This document shows, one piece after another, positions 35,850-46,267 of a stretch of DNA of 64,000 nt. Origin of the DNA: Kurthia massiliensis (GTDB lineage Bacteria > Bacillota > Bacilli > Bacillales_A > Planococcaceae); NCBI RefSeq assembly GCF_000285555.1, contig NZ_HE610996.1, positions 96,457-160,456 of the forward strand, read 5' to 3'. The notes beneath the pieces were generated by a model. The model saw only the letters and a program-made list of their open reading frames with translations. It was not told where the DNA came from and searched no databases. The position numbers were made by a program, and so were the translations under genes. Within the stretch, counting starts at the first letter, position 1, and every line of letters starts with the position of its first letter.

Positions 35850-36575
35850 CTAATCCCCCTCTTCGTCTAGCCAATTGTAAAACGGTGCACGTGTTACAGG
35901 CTTTTTTAGTTCTGGTTGTTGCTGTTGTAATTGTTGTTTTAAGTTATGGTCACGGAAATTTTGCGTATAACGATCGGCTTCTTCTACCGTTTTAATATTA
36001 TTTTTCTTCCAATCAAATAAAATGCGGTCAATGTAGCGCATCGTCACTTTTTGTGCAAGTACCGCTTCCATTAATGCTTTACGGATTAGTAGTGGGCTAT
36101 GATGATCTTGATCTAACCACATCGCTATTGTTTCCGCTTCCATTGGTGATAGCAGTCGTCCGAATTCTTGTTCAAATAGGCGGAATAATTCTCCTTCGGC
36201 AAATTCTACTTCTCGTTCTGCTACTTGTTGTTTTTCCGCTGTCGCACAATCGAGTAAGCGTACCCAAAGCGGCATTAAATTAATTTGTTCGTACAATACG
36301 CCATCTGAAATATTTTGAACGATTTCGATATATCCGTTTTGCATTAAACGTTGCATCGCTGCAGAAATCGCGTCCGCTGATAAATGCATCCGTTCTGCAA
36401 TATTTGTCGGTGTTGGAAATAGTTCGCCTTCGTCATGAAATGCTTGTAAGTGCATAATGAGCATGGCATCACTATCTGAAATTAAGAGCTCTTTGTAATA
36501 TTGAAAAAAGAGCTGTGAAATCGTCACATTTCCACGCTCAATCCAAGTTTGGAGCCTTTTTTGTTGTTCGTTCAC
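35850..36575 (-). CDS. dnaD: DNA replication initiation protein DnaD
   Basis: A 241-aa primosomal protein that works with DnaA, DnaB and DnaI in Firmicute replication initiation and restart. The N-terminal winged helix (about 1-100) and the C-terminal DnaD domain with FDWKKNNIKTVEEA are both visible. The start is GTG 36575 after GGGGGAG; a longer frame to 36644 is not supported. It follows asnS after a structured spacer and terminator, so it may have its own promoter near 36600-36660. Confidence 0.93.
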   Translation of the reverse strand: MNEQQKRLQTWIERGNVTISQLFFQYYKELLISDSDAMLIMHLQAFHDEGELFPTPTNIAERMHLSADAISAAMQRLMQNGYIEIVQNISDGVLYEQINLMPLWVRLLDCATAEKQQVAEREVEFAEGELFRLFEQEFGRLLSPMEAETIAMWLDQDHHSPLLIRKALMEAVLAQKVTMRYIDRILFDWKKNNIKTVEEADRYTQNFRDHNLKQQLQQQQPELKKPVTRAPFYNWLDEEGD

Positions 36576-36673
36576 GTGCGACTCCCCCAATACAAAATAA
36601 TGGTGTCTTTTAAGACGTTCATTGCCCATTATAACACTACTCATACGTCGTTTGCTACAAAGTTAAACGAAAC

Positions 36674-36703
36674 AAAAAAGAGCTACAGTATATACTGTAG
36701 CCC
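36674..36703 (-). terminator. Terminator between asnS and dnaD
   Basis: A perfect 20-base palindrome, GCTACAGTATATACTGTAGC (36682-36701), followed leftward by TCTTTTTT. Confidence 0.85.
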
Positions 36704-36786
36704 TACTGACTGTTGTAACTTTTCTTGCCCGGTCTGGTGGGCAAGCATAGAGATGGTCTGAAGATCTCGTGTACTTGCTTACCTGA
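36704..36786 (-). other. Structured spacer downstream of asnS
   Basis: Leftward, GCAAG and GAGAT can pair with ATCTC and CTTGC. CTTGCCC, which shares that CTTGC, can instead pair with GGGCAAG (36724-36745). The two folds are mutually exclusive and sit just before a terminator, like an attenuator or a processed 3' RNA. There is no ORF. Confidence 0.4.
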
Positions 36787-38079
36787 CTATGGGTAAATGC
36801 GGTTTAATAAACGTGGGAATGGAATTGTTTCACGTACGTGTTCAGCGCCTGTAATCCAAGCAACTGTACGTTCTAAACCTAAGCCAAAGCCTGAGTGAGG
36901 AACTGAACCGAATTCACGAAGTTGTAAGTACCAAGCGTAAGCTTCTGGGTCTAAACCGTGTGCTTCGATTTGTTCTTTCATTAATTTATAATCCCAAATA
37001 CGTTCAGAACCACCGATAATTTCACCATAACCTTCTGGTGCGATTAAGTCTGCGCAAAGCACGACATCATCACGGTCTGGGTGCGGTTGCATATAGAATG
37101 GTTTGATACCTTTAGGGTAGCAAGTGATGAATACTGGTAAATCGAAGTGGTTTGCAATTGCTGTTTCGTGTGGTGCACCGAAGTCATCGCCCCATTCGAT
37201 ATCGTCAAATCCTTCTTTGTGTAAGAATTCGATCGCATCATCATAAGAAATACGTGGGAATGGCGCTTTTACTTTTTCAAGTTTTGATGTGTCACGGCCA
37301 AGAACTTCAAGCTCTAATTTACAGTTTTTCAATACAGATTGAACAACGTGTGATACGTATTGTTCTTGTACTTCAAGTGATTCATCATGTTCTACGAATG
37401 CCATTTCAGGTTCGATCATCCAGAACTCGATTAAGTGGCGACGTGTTTTAGATTTTTCCGCACGGAATGTTGGACCGAATGAGAATACTTTACCAAGTGC
37501 CATTGCAGCAGCTTCCATGTAAAGTTGACCTGATTGAGATAGGTATGCATCTTGGTCGAAATATTTTGTGTGGAATAATTCTGATGTACCTTCAGGCGCA
37601 GAACCTGTAAGGATTGGTGGATCGACTTTTTTGAAGCCGTTGTCGTTGAAGAATTCGTAAGTAGCACGAATAATTTCATTACGTACGACCATATTTGCGT
37701 GTTGTTTTTTAGAACGTAACCATAAGTGGCGGTTGTCCATTAAAAATTCAACACCGTGTTCTTTTGGTGTGATTGGGTAATCATGTGATTCAGAAATCAC
37801 TTCGATACCTGATACTTGTAATTCATAACCGAATGAAGAACGTTCGTCTTTCGTTACTTCACCTGTTACGTACATTGATGTTTCTTGGTGAAGGCCTTTT
37901 GCAGTGGCAAATACGTCTTCGTCGTTCGCTTTCACAACGACACCTTGTACGAAGCCTGAACCATCACGTAATTGTAAGAAAGCGATTTTACCGCTTGAGC
38001 GTTTGTTAAATAACCAAGCGCCAATTGTTACTGTTTCACCGACATGTTTTGGCATGTCTGAAATCATAATTTTTGTCAT
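36787..38079 (-). CDS. asnS: Asparaginyl-tRNA synthetase
   Basis: A 430-aa class IIb synthetase: N-terminal OB-fold anticodon-binding domain (about 1-110), then the catalytic core with motif 2 in [21 protein letters not shown] and motif 3 in [12 protein letters not shown]. It charges tRNA-Asn. The start is ATG 38079, with GGAGG five bases upstream; the longer frame starts inside that site. No T-box leader is present in the 90-bp region upstream, only a leftward TATAAT box at about 38126-38131. Neighbours dnaD and ypmB match the B. subtilis order, but aspB is missing. Confidence 0.97.
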   Translation of the reverse strand: MTKIMISDMPKHVGETVTIGAWLFNKRSSGKIAFLQLRDGSGFVQGVVVKANDEDVFATAKGLHQETSMYVTGEVTKDERSSFGYELQVSGIEVISESHDYPITPKEHGVEFLMDNRHLWLRSKKQHANMVVRNEIIRATYEFFNDNGFKKVDPPILTGSAPEGTSELFHTKYFDQDAYLSQSGQLYMEAAAMALGKVFSFGPTFRAEKSKTRRHLIEFWMIEPEMAFVEHDESLEVQEQYVSHVVQSVLKNCKLELEVLGRDTSKLEKVKAPFPRISYDDAIEFLHKEGFDDIEWGDDFGAPHETAIANHFDLPVFITCYPKGIKPFYMQPHPDRDDVVLCADLIAPEGYGEIIGGSERIWDYKLMKEQIEAHGLDPEAYAWYLQLREFGSVPHSGFGLGLERTVAWITGAEHVRETIPFPRLLNRIYP

Positions 38080-38171
38080 AGTATCCTCCATTACAGCGAT
38101 TTGCTATATTGTATTTTCATTACCATTATATACAAAGTAATAGAAAAAGACATAATTTTTTCTGTTTTAAA

Positions 38172-38657
38172 CTACAAATCAGTAATTCGTTTCCACCACT
38201 TACCTGAAGTGTAAGTAATATAAACGTAATTTAATTTGTCATCTTTTGATTTATACGTGATTTCCCATACAGCTCCTGGCTTCTCTAAACCGAGCTTCGT
38301 ATGTAACACACGTTTCATATCTGGATCTTTTTCTTTGGCAATCTCAACCGCTTTTTCTGCTGTGATGCCATCTTTCATTTTTAATACGAGTCCTTTATCG
38401 TCGACTGCATTTTGTAAAACGAAGATTGCTTTTTTATTGTTCTTGCTATCTTTACCAATGACTGTGACATAACTAGCACTACCATTATACACATAAGACT
38501 GATCAATTGTTTTCAGCTGCTTATTGTTGATGACAGCATTCTCTGCCTGATGCTCTATGCTACGGAAAGGTGAATAAGCACTCCATCCGATCATCGTAAC
38601 AATTACGAGCGCGAGGCATACGAAGAAGATGGCTAAGAACTTTAACCAGTTTTTCAT
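38172..38657 (-). CDS. ypmB: YpmB family membrane-anchored protein
   Basis: A 161-aa protein with an N-terminal membrane anchor (about 5-27) and an extracellular pair of PepSY-like modules (DUF5590). Its tandem halves include DGITAEKAVEIAKEKDP and EKPGAVWEITYKSKDDKLNYVYI. Function unknown; a role at the cell surface is inferred only from topology. It sits between dinG and asnS as in B. subtilis. ATG 38657 follows AAGGTG. Confidence 0.88.
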   Translation of the reverse strand: MKNWLKFLAIFFVCLALVIVTMIGWSAYSPFRSIEHQAENAVINNKQLKTIDQSYVYNGSASYVTVIGKDSKNNKKAIFVLQNAVDDKGLVLKMKDGITAEKAVEIAKEKDPDMKRVLHTKLGLEKPGAVWEITYKSKDDKLNYVYITYTSGKWWKRITDL

Positions 38658-38700
38658 GTTATCACCTTACACCTTTGAGTTGTACGAACCTTTTCATACG

Positions 38701-41478
38701 TTAATTATTATACCAATGTTCTAATTGTAACACCATATCCTCAAGTGGAACTTTTTCAACTGGCACGTTCGGTAACGCTTCTAAAAATTGATGACCGTAC
38801 GATTTCGTATCAATGCGACGATCTAAAATAATAAATGCGCCTTTATCATGTGATGAACGAATTAAACGGCCGAATCCTTGCTTAAAGCGAATGATTGCTT
38901 CTGGTAACGACAATTTATAAAACGAATTGACACCACGCGCTTGTAGTGCATCTGCTTTCGCTTTAAAAACTGGTTCATCTGGTGACGTAAACGGTAAACG
39001 TACGACGATGACAGCGGATAGTGCATCACCTGGTACGTCTACACCTTCCCAAAATGAATTCGTCCCGAATAACACAGAGTGCTCAAATTTTTGGAACATT
39101 TTTAAGAGCTTCATACGACTACCTGATGATACACCTTGTGCAAACAACATAAAGTGTTCAAGTTGCTCAGTTTCTTGAATTAAGAGCACCGTTTTTTTCA
39201 ACATTTCTTGTGACGTAAACAATACGAAACAACGACCATTTGTCGCCAATACCGTTTCAACGATCGCTCGTGCGACGTGCTCAATATAAATCATTTGTGG
39301 CACGCCTTTAATATCGGGCATATCGTCGACGATGTAGACGTTCGCACCTTCATAATAAGACGCTGGCGCTTGGAATTGATAAAGTGGTACGGCCGGGTCT
39401 ACACCTAGTTGATTCGCAATAAAACGTGTATTTTCAGGCGCTGTTAACGTACCTGACGCCCAAACAATGCCCATTTTGCCGCGGAATTGATCGAAGACGT
39501 TCATGACGGTACGTTTAATGCTAATCGGCTTTTTCACAATTTGAATACTGCCTGGCAAACTACGTGCATCTAGTTCAAGCCATACCGTTTCACTCCGTTT
39601 TTGTCGACCGAAAAGCGTATGCCATTCCGTCTGTTTCACTGCTAGACAATCGAGCCAATATTGCCAGTCATCTAACTTCGCACGAGCAGATGGCGCTAGT
39701 TCATCCATTTGTTTTAAATAGCTCGTCGTTAATTGTGCTGCAGCTGTTAAAAAGCGCTCAATATGTTGACTCACTTGACGAATGAAAGGTTGCTCAAGTC
39801 CTACTTCTTCCCAAGAAAATGTATATTTCATGGAACGTGTCACACCTGTTGGCACATTTAAATAGCGCGTCATTTGTTTCACGGCACGTTCGAATGAAAC
39901 GAGCATATCTCGATAATGTTGTTGGATCGCTTGCAGTTGGCGCATCGGTGTACGATGATCTTGTAACATACGTTCAAACCATTCGTGCTCAAGCGACTTT
40001 TGTGACATCGACCCGAACTGGCCAAATACATATTTCCAGTCGCGATACGTGAACACCGTTTCTTCACGTACCATTGCCGCTTGTACCATTTGATGCGCCT
40101 CATCAATAATCCAACCTTCAATATTGTCTAAAATTGGCTCAGCGCGCTGTAAGTCAGCAACGACCATCGCATGATTTGTCACGATAATATCCGCTTCTTT
40201 ACAACGATCCATCGCTGCTAAATAAAAATCGAAAGCACCTTTTCGACGCGTATCTTTCGTCGTATCACTACGACGTACTTTTTCTAAAAATAAGTGACCG
40301 CCACCCGTTAAATTGAGTTCTGCTAAATCACCTGTCTCCGTTTCAGCAAGCCACGTAATAAACTGCATTTTAGCAAAATTTTCATCGTAAGAATCATCAT
40401 AATCTGCTGCCATATCACTAAAGCGGTCTAAATCGATATAATGTTTCATGCCTTTTAAAACAGCGATATTTGCTTCCATACCAAGTACCGCTTCTGCTTT
40501 CGGTAACTCTTCTAATAGCAACTGTTCTTGTAAATAAGACGTATACGTACTAATCGCGACTTTCCCGTCATGACGCGCGGCATAAATCATTGCAGGAATT
40601 AAATATGCCAACGTTTTGCCGATTCCTGTTGAGGCTTCCATTAACACTTCTTGACGGTCGTTTAGCGATTTCCATACGCTATCCATCATACGAAATTGAC
40701 CTTCACGAATATCGAATTGTTCAAACTGCGCTTCAAATAACGCCGTTTTCGCTTCTAATGATTGTGGATAGCTACATTTTTTCTTCGGTTTCGCTACATA
40801 CGGCGTTTGTTGCTTCAGCGTAATGCCTCTATACGTGCGATAACCTTCTTGTTTTGTCGTCATTTGTCTCTTTTGCTTAATGACATCGAAAATGAGCGCT
40901 GACATATCCGTTTTTGCTTTAAACGAACGTTTATGTAAATGCTCTAACACATTGAGTGGCAAGCGCATCATTTTGTCATAACATGCTTTTAATAAATATG
41001 CGGTTGCGAGTGCATCGTCATCTGCTCGGTGTGCTTTCGTATGCAAAATGCCTAGCTCTAGCGCTAAATCTTGCAGCTTGTAGCTATACGATGTTGGGAA
41101 CAAAATTTTTGCCAGTTCTACCGTATCCATCGATTTCCCTTGCCATTTCGGCAAGCCACAACGCGCAAATTCAGATTGTAAAAATGGCAAATCAAAATCG
41201 ATATTATGTGCAACAAAAATCGTACCTTGTAATTTTTCATAGACGTCATATGCAATCTGTTGGAATGTTTTTGACTGTGCAACATCCGCATTTGAAATGT
41301 CCGTTAAATCTTCAATAAATAGCGGAATTTTTTGCTCTGGATTGACGAATGTCGTATACGTATCTACGACTTGCCAATCTTTCATGAAAACGATCGCAAT
41401 TTGAATAATACGATCCCCTTGTTTTGAAGAATGTCCAGTTGTCTCTAAGTCGACAACGGCATACGTTTGACTTTCCAT
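38701..41478 (-). CDS. dinG: DinG-type protein with 3'-5' exonuclease and helicase domains
   Basis: A 925-aa protein. The N-terminal DnaQ-like exonuclease (about 1-165) has VVDLETTGH, HNIDFDLPFL and HRADDDALAT. The DinG/XPD helicase part has Walker A ASTGIGKTLAYL, DEAH-like IDEAHQM and QGFGRLIR. Firmicute DinG of this kind lacks the iron-sulfur cluster and has been studied as an exonuclease in S. aureus. I start it at ATG 41478, where family similarity begins; a longer frame reaches 41523, and the ribosome binding site is weak either way. No LexA box is visible upstream. Confidence 0.92.
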   Translation of the reverse strand: MESQTYAVVDLETTGHSSKQGDRIIQIAIVFMKDWQVVDTYTTFVNPEQKIPLFIEDLTDISNADVAQSKTFQQIAYDVYEKLQGTIFVAHNIDFDLPFLQSEFARCGLPKWQGKSMDTVELAKILFPTSYSYKLQDLALELGILHTKAHRADDDALATAYLLKACYDKMMRLPLNVLEHLHKRSFKAKTDMSALIFDVIKQKRQMTTKQEGYRTYRGITLKQQTPYVAKPKKKCSYPQSLEAKTALFEAQFEQFDIREGQFRMMDSVWKSLNDRQEVLMEASTGIGKTLAYLIPAMIYAARHDGKVAISTYTSYLQEQLLLEELPKAEAVLGMEANIAVLKGMKHYIDLDRFSDMAADYDDSYDENFAKMQFITWLAETETGDLAELNLTGGGHLFLEKVRRSDTTKDTRRKGAFDFYLAAMDRCKEADIIVTNHAMVVADLQRAEPILDNIEGWIIDEAHQMVQAAMVREETVFTYRDWKYVFGQFGSMSQKSLEHEWFERMLQDHRTPMRQLQAIQQHYRDMLVSFERAVKQMTRYLNVPTGVTRSMKYTFSWEEVGLEQPFIRQVSQHIERFLTAAAQLTTSYLKQMDELAPSARAKLDDWQYWLDCLAVKQTEWHTLFGRQKRSETVWLELDARSLPGSIQIVKKPISIKRTVMNVFDQFRGKMGIVWASGTLTAPENTRFIANQLGVDPAVPLYQFQAPASYYEGANVYIVDDMPDIKGVPQMIYIEHVARAIVETVLATNGRCFVLFTSQEMLKKTVLLIQETEQLEHFMLFAQGVSSGSRMKLLKMFQKFEHSVLFGTNSFWEGVDVPGDALSAVIVVRLPFTSPDEPVFKAKADALQARGVNSFYKLSLPEAIIRFKQGFGRLIRSSHDKGAFIILDRRIDTKSYGHQFLEALPNVPVEKVPLEDMVLQLEHWYNN

Positions 41479-41547
41479 ATTTACTTCACACTTTCCGTTC
41501 ATAATATACAAAGATTTTATCACATATCGTTCGGCTCCACCTAATAC

Positions 41548-41578
41548 AAAAAGAGAACCGACCGATGTCAGTTCTCTT
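41548..41578 (-). terminator. Terminator after birA
   Basis: Leftward, AAGAGAAC pairs with GTTCTCTT followed by TTT, closing the cca-birA end of the operon. Confidence 0.75.
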
Positions 41579-41581
41579 CCA

Positions 41582-42565
41582 TTAGTTTTCTAACGTAATA
41601 TCGGCAGAATATACGCCTTTTATTTCACCGTTATCGAGACGGATTTTTAGTACGCCATCATCGGTTAATTCAATCGCTTCACCGACAAATATATCGCGCG
41701 TCGTCGTCGCACGCACACGATTGCCAAGCGTACAAGAATACGCTTCCCACTCGCGTTTAATATTTAAAAAGCCTTCTTGCACATATATCGCACTATATTG
41801 TTCTAAATAATATAAAATACGTGCAACGAGCTCAGCGCGGTCGACTTGTTGACCAGAAGCAATTTTAAGCGATGTAGCAATCGTTTGAATGTCTTCACTA
41901 AAATCTGTTTGTGCATGGTTCGCATTAATGCCAATTCCCATAATAAGCGCATTAACACCGTCTGGGTCTGCTTGCATTTCTGTTAAAATACCTGTGCACT
42001 TTAATCCGTTGATTAATAAATCATTCGGCCATTTAATTGCTGGACGAACGTTCGTCATATCTTCAATGGCACGCGCAACAGCGACAGCTGCAACGAGTGT
42101 AAATTGTGGCGCTTTATGCGTTGGCACATCTGGACGTAAAATGACACTCATCCAAATGCCTTTCCCTTTTTCAGAATGCCAAGGACGCATCATACGTCCA
42201 CGACCGAGCGTTTGTGCTTCACAGATGACGAGCGTCCCTTCAGGAGCACCTTCTTGCGCCAATTTATGGGCGACCGGCTGTGTTGAATCTAACACTTCTT
42301 CATAATGTACGACGTGACCAAAATGCGTCGTTTGAAGGGCTGCTTGAATTTTTGCAGGATCGAGTACGTCAGGTGCTTGCTTTAAAATATAGCCTTTTTT
42401 ATGCACGGTTTCGATATCGTATCCTTCTTCTTTCAACTGCTGCATATGCTTCCAAATGGCCGTACGTGAAATTGCAAGCTCTGTTGCAATTTGTTGTCCT
42501 GATAACGGCGCACCTTCTGCACATTGCAGTCGTTTTAATATTTCATATTTAACGTTGCCACTCAT
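41582..42565 (-). CDS. birA: Biotin protein ligase / biotin operon repressor
   Basis: A 327-aa bifunctional protein. The N-terminal winged helix-turn-helix (about 5-60, ISRTAIWKHMQQLKEEGY) represses biotin genes, the catalytic domain has GRGRMMRPWHS and KWPNDLL, and an SH3-like C-terminal domain follows. It biotinylates acetyl-CoA and pyruvate carboxylases and senses biotinyl-AMP. The start overlaps the end of cca by 17 bases, as in B. subtilis. The glycine-rich loop reads GRGRMMRPW where GRGRxGRxW is usual, a mild variation. Confidence 0.94.
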   Translation of the reverse strand: MSGNVKYEILKRLQCAEGAPLSGQQIATELAISRTAIWKHMQQLKEEGYDIETVHKKGYILKQAPDVLDPAKIQAALQTTHFGHVVHYEEVLDSTQPVAHKLAQEGAPEGTLVICEAQTLGRGRMMRPWHSEKGKGIWMSVILRPDVPTHKAPQFTLVAAVAVARAIEDMTNVRPAIKWPNDLLINGLKCTGILTEMQADPDGVNALIMGIGINANHAQTDFSEDIQTIATSLKIASGQQVDRAELVARILYYLEQYSAIYVQEGFLNIKREWEAYSCTLGNRVRATTTRDIFVGEAIELTDDGVLKIRLDNGEIKGVYSADITLEN

Positions 42566-43712
42566 CGTTGAACCATCCCTTTATTTGTTGTTCATCATTT
42601 TCCAACTGTCCACTCACAATAAGCGTTAATAATGCATCTAACGCCTCCGCAAGCCACGGACCGCCTTTTTGACCGCGCCACTGTAGTAAATGTTTACCTG
42701 TGACGACAATCTCCCCTTTATGTTGAATCGGCAAAGCAGCTTTACGGCGTCGTAGTACATCGATATCGATTGTCTCACCGCTAACGTGATTATAAATGTG
42801 TACCGCTGCTTGCCAAACATCTTCATCAAAATTAAATAGTGTACGTGCATCAAGCGGACGTTTTAACGCTTCGATTGCTGCTAACACTTGTTTAATAAAT
42901 TGCTTTTCTTTATTTGCGCCACGATATTTCGTAATGAGCGCTTCATCTTGTTCTAAGTAGCTAAACATCGCCCAACCAGTTAACGTGTGCGTTGTATGGA
43001 ACTGTTGAAGCTTGTCAATTTGTTGGAATGTCCCTGGTAAATAAGTAGCAAGCCCTGTATCGACTAACAATTGAAACGCTTTATACGGATGCTGACTACG
43101 AACGATTTGGTCAAACTCAGATTTAATACGTTCAATCGCAATATATTGCAAATCACTCGCACACGTTTTAATCGCTGCTAACGTATTTGCTTCTACTTCA
43201 AAATGCAATTTCGCACTAAAGCGAACAGCACGTAACATTCGTAACGCATCTTCACGAAAACGTTCTTCAGGGTTGCCGACAGCGCGAACGATTTTCGCTG
43301 CTAAATCTGCTTTCCCACCGAATAAATCAACAATCTCTTGCTTCGAACGTAATGCCATCGCATTAATTGTAAAATCGCGCCGTTTTAAATCTTCCGCTAA
43401 ATTCGTAACGAAATCGACTTTATCTGGGCGGCGGTGATCGGCATATTCACCTTCTGTCCGAAATGTCGTCACTTCAATTGGCTCACCTGCATCTAATACG
43501 AGAATCGTGCCATGCTCAATGCCAATATCTACTGTCTTTTTAAAGACCCGCTTCGTTTCCTCAGGCAAGGCGCTCGTCGCAACGTCAACGTCATGTACCG
43601 GTAATCCTAATAGCGTATCACGTACAGCACCACCAACGATAACCGCATCATATCCTGCAGCTTGAAGTTGATCAATGACCGCAAACGCTGCATCAAATTG
43701 AATCGTTGTCAT
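42549..43712 (-). CDS. cca: CCA-adding tRNA nucleotidyltransferase
   Basis: A 387-aa class II enzyme that adds or repairs the 3' CCA end of tRNA. The polymerase head has [10 protein letters not shown] and DVDVATSA, and the template region has [10 protein letters not shown] and the [12 protein letters not shown] segment. The start is ATG 43712 with AAGGTGG six bases upstream, 20 bases inside the end of bshA. The longer frame to 43871 runs deep into bshA and is not used. It overlaps birA at its end. Confidence 0.95.
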   Translation of the reverse strand: MTTIQFDAAFAVIDQLQAAGYDAVIVGGAVRDTLLGLPVHDVDVATSALPEETKRVFKKTVDIGIEHGTILVLDAGEPIEVTTFRTEGEYADHRRPDKVDFVTNLAEDLKRRDFTINAMALRSKQEIVDLFGGKADLAAKIVRAVGNPEERFREDALRMLRAVRFSAKLHFEVEANTLAAIKTCASDLQYIAIERIKSEFDQIVRSQHPYKAFQLLVDTGLATYLPGTFQQIDKLQQFHTTHTLTGWAMFSYLEQDEALITKYRGANKEKQFIKQVLAAIEALKRPLDARTLFNFDEDVWQAAVHIYNHVSGETIDIDVLRRRKAALPIQHKGEIVVTGKHLLQWRGQKGGPWLAEALDALLTLIVSGQLENDEQQIKGWFNDEWQR

Positions 43713-44838
43713 GTCTTGCCACCTTTTCATACAATGCTTCATATTGTGCGACAATTTTTTCAGCACGGAATTGTTCATTCGCATGACGTTCAGCCGCTTC
43801 ACTAAATGCTCGTAACTTTTCTTCATCTTGCAGCAATGCAATCGCCTTTTCAGCTGCTGCATCTGTATCACCTAATTCAACGATATAACCATTTACTCCT
43901 TCAACAATAACTTCTGGTATACCACCAATACGTGTACCAATTCCTGGTACGCCACAAGCCATCGCTTCAAGTAATACAAGTCCGAACGCTTCTTTTTCAG
44001 ACATGAGTAATTTTAAATCACTAATTGAATAAAGCTCTGCTAAGTTTTCTTGACGTCCGAGGAATAAAATATCATCGGTGTAATCACTTGCTTTCGCTTG
44101 TTTCATAACTTCATGTTTTTCCGGACCGTCACCGACTAATAATAGTTTTGATGGCACTTCTTTTCGCACTTTTAAAAATGTCTCGACGATATCTGGTACG
44201 TGCTTCACTTTACGGAAGTTTGACACGTGAATGAGCACTTTTTCGTTCGGTTGAATGCCAAAACCTGTGCGAAGTTCTAAGTTATCGCGTTTATAATATT
44301 CGCGTTCATCGATAAAGTTGTAAATCGTTTCAATCGGTTTTGTCGTATCGATTAAATCGTACGTTTGCTGTTTAAGTGAATTCGATACCGCTGTAACGAT
44401 ATCTGATTTATCGATGCCATATTTAATCGCTGTTTGTAACAGCGTATCTTCTCCGAGCACCGTAATATCTGTACCGTGAAGCGTCGTCACAATACCGATA
44501 TCCGTTCCACTCATATCGCGCGCTAATACAGCACATACTGCATGCGGAATCGCATAATGCATATGCAATACGTCTAAACGTTGTTCGTTGACAACGTCTG
44601 CAATTTTACTTGCAAGCGCTAAATCGTATGGTGGGTATTGGAATACCGAATAGTTATTGACTTCTACTTCGTGGAAAAAGATATTTGGATATACTTTATT
44701 TAAGCGAAACGGCATACTTGATGTAATAAAGTGAATTTCATGTCCACGCTCCGCTAACATTTTGCCAAGCTCTGTTGCCATCACACCAGAGCCACCAACT
44801 GTCGGATAGCACGTAATCCCTATTTTTAATTTTCTCAT
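43693..44838 (-). CDS. bshA: N-acetyl-alpha-D-glucosaminyl L-malate synthase
   Basis: A 381-aa GT4-family glycosyltransferase that joins UDP-GlcNAc to L-malate, the first step of bacillithiol synthesis. N-terminal [27 protein letters not shown] and the C-terminal [17 protein letters not shown] are typical of BshA. It lies between mgsA and cca, as ypjH does in B. subtilis. The deacetylase gene bshB1, which normally precedes it, is missing here. ATG 44838 follows AAAGGACAGG. Confidence 0.93.
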   Translation of the reverse strand: MRKLKIGITCYPTVGGSGVMATELGKMLAERGHEIHFITSSMPFRLNKVYPNIFFHEVEVNNYSVFQYPPYDLALASKIADVVNEQRLDVLHMHYAIPHAVCAVLARDMSGTDIGIVTTLHGTDITVLGEDTLLQTAIKYGIDKSDIVTAVSNSLKQQTYDLIDTTKPIETIYNFIDEREYYKRDNLELRTGFGIQPNEKVLIHVSNFRKVKHVPDIVETFLKVRKEVPSKLLLVGDGPEKHEVMKQAKASDYTDDILFLGRQENLAELYSISDLKLLMSEKEAFGLVLLEAMACGVPGIGTRIGGIPEVIVEGVNGYIVELGDTDAAAEKAIALLQDEEKLRAFSEAAERHANEQFRAEKIVAQYEALYEKVARHDNDSI

Positions 44839-44870
44839 CCGACCTGTCCTTTCTTATTTACAGTCATACT

Positions 44871-44900
44871 AAAGGTGTAGCCACCTCTAGCTACACCTTT
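44871..44900 (-). terminator. Hairpin between mgsA and bshA
   Basis: AAAGGTGTAGC pairs perfectly with GCTACACCTTT across 8 nt. The T run is short, so it may only partly terminate. It occupies the place of bshB1 in B. subtilis. Confidence 0.6.
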
Positions 44901-44911
44901 ACAATATCATA

Positions 44912-45331
44912 TTATTTTGTTTGTGAGGCACTGCGGCGCTCAGCTAATAAGCGCCAATCGATAAATCCTTCTTGTAGTCCTTTTAAGAGCACCTCAGCTG
45001 TACCCATGTTTGTAGCAAGCGGTACTTGATAAACGTCGCATAGACGCATTAACGCTGAAATGTCTGGCTCATGAGGTTGCGCTGTTAATGGATCACGGAA
45101 AAATAGCACTAAATCCATATCATTTACGGCAATCATCGCACCGATTTGTTGGTCGCCACCGAGTGGGCCTGAACGGAAACGTGTAATCGTTAACTCCGTT
45201 GCATCCATAATGCGTAATCCTGTCGTACCTGTCGCGTATAACTCATGATCTTTTAAAATACTTTCATAGGCAACTGAAAATTGGACGATATCATCCTTTT
45301 TCTTATCGTGCGCAATCAAAGCGATTTTCAT
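44912..45331 (-). CDS. mgsA: Methylglyoxal synthase
   Basis: A 139-aa enzyme that converts dihydroxyacetone phosphate to methylglyoxal, a bypass under phosphate or sugar stress. The signature TGTTGLRIM and [13 protein letters not shown] give the phosphate-binding and catalytic-Asp regions, and [14 protein letters not shown] is typical. It follows dapB by 15 bases, as in B. subtilis. In Bacillus the neighbouring bacillithiol genes help detoxify the product, which may explain the clustering. Confidence 0.96.
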   Translation of the reverse strand: MKIALIAHDKKKDDIVQFSVAYESILKDHELYATGTTGLRIMDATELTITRFRSGPLGGDQQIGAMIAVNDMDLVLFFRDPLTAQPHEPDISALMRLCDVYQVPLATNMGTAEVLLKGLQEGFIDWRLLAERRSASQTK

Positions 45332-45346
45332 GAAAAGAACTCCCTA

Positions 45347-46144
45347 CTATAATAAATTTTCTAAACCGTACACTAATTCATCGAGTGCGGTTACTTTTTC
45401 AATACATAATTTCACACCTGACATAAATGAACCGCGATTGTATGAATCGTGACGAATCGTTAGCATTTGACCTTCGCCACCAAATAGTACTTCTTGGTGT
45501 GCGACTAACCCTTGTAAACGTACACTATGAATACGCATGCCATCGATGTCGCCACCGCGTGCACCTTGAATCGTTTCATGTTCTTCTGGGTGACCTTGTT
45601 TATGCGCTGGGCGGTTTTGGGCAATTAATTGCGCCGTTTTGACACCGGTACCAGATGGTGCATCTAATTTTTGGTCGTGATGCAACTCGATAATTTCAAC
45701 ATCTGGCATATATTTCGCTGCCTCTGCTGCAAATTTCATCATTAATACAGCACCGATAGCAAAGTTCGGCGCGATAATAGCACCTGTGCCGTTTGCTTTT
45801 GCAAGGTCTGTTACTTCTTGTAACTGTTCATCTGTAAAGCCCGTCGTACCAATTACGGGACGTACGTTGTGTTGCAATAACGTTTTCGTATGTGTATATA
45901 CCGCTTTTGGCGTCGTTAAATCTACAAATACTTCGGGTGTTGCTGTCGTAATGAGCGCTTCTAAATCTGTGAAGACCGGCACATCATATTGTTCTGGAAA
46001 ATCTGTATATGCTGTTAAATTTTCCGCAATTTCTTTATGATCTAATACGGCTACAAGTTCCATATTATCTGCTTTCATTACTGTATGTACAGCTTCTTTC
46101 CCCATTTTGCCACGTGGGCCTGCAATTGCTACGCGAATCGTCAT
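45347..46144 (-). CDS. dapB: 4-hydroxy-tetrahydrodipicolinate reductase
   Basis: A 265-aa NAD(P)H reductase in the lysine and diaminopimelate pathway. The nucleotide-binding loop is AGPRGKMGKEAV and the catalytic/substrate site is ELHHDQKLDAPSGTG, with the His pair and Lys in place. ATG 46144 has GGAGG nine bases upstream. It is first in the run dapB-mgsA-bshA-cca-birA; ypjD, which precedes it in B. subtilis, is absent and the divergent ypjC takes that side. Confidence 0.96.
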   Translation of the reverse strand: MTIRVAIAGPRGKMGKEAVHTVMKADNMELVAVLDHKEIAENLTAYTDFPEQYDVPVFTDLEALITTATPEVFVDLTTPKAVYTHTKTLLQHNVRPVIGTTGFTDEQLQEVTDLAKANGTGAIIAPNFAIGAVLMMKFAAEAAKYMPDVEIIELHHDQKLDAPSGTGVKTAQLIAQNRPAHKQGHPEEHETIQGARGGDIDGMRIHSVRLQGLVAHQEVLFGGEGQMLTIRHDSYNRGSFMSGVKLCIEKVTALDELVYGLENLL

Positions 46145-46210
46145 TCTGTCATTCCTCCAATGTGTATGTATACCCCTTGTTTTAGAACATAAATCGTTCA
46201 GCGATTAAGG

Positions 46211-46267
46211 TTGTCAATTACGTCGAAATCGACGATAATAGAAACCTATGAGCCACATGATGTGGCT
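46211..46267 (+). promoter_or_regulatory. ypjC promoter and dyads in the dapB/ypjC intergenic region
   Basis: TTGTCA (46211-46216) and GATAAT (46234-46239), 17 bp apart, point right. The spacer contains the dyad CGTCG-AAAT-CGACG (46221-46234). A second, 17-base palindrome AGCCACATGATGTGGCT (46251-46267) follows the predicted start, nested in CTATG/CATAG. A leftward TTGACA for dapB overlaps the same -35. Confidence 0.5.

Noticed and set aside
38080..38160. T-box leader for asnS
   Set aside because: The upstream region is under 100 bases with no specifier hairpin and no T-box sequence.
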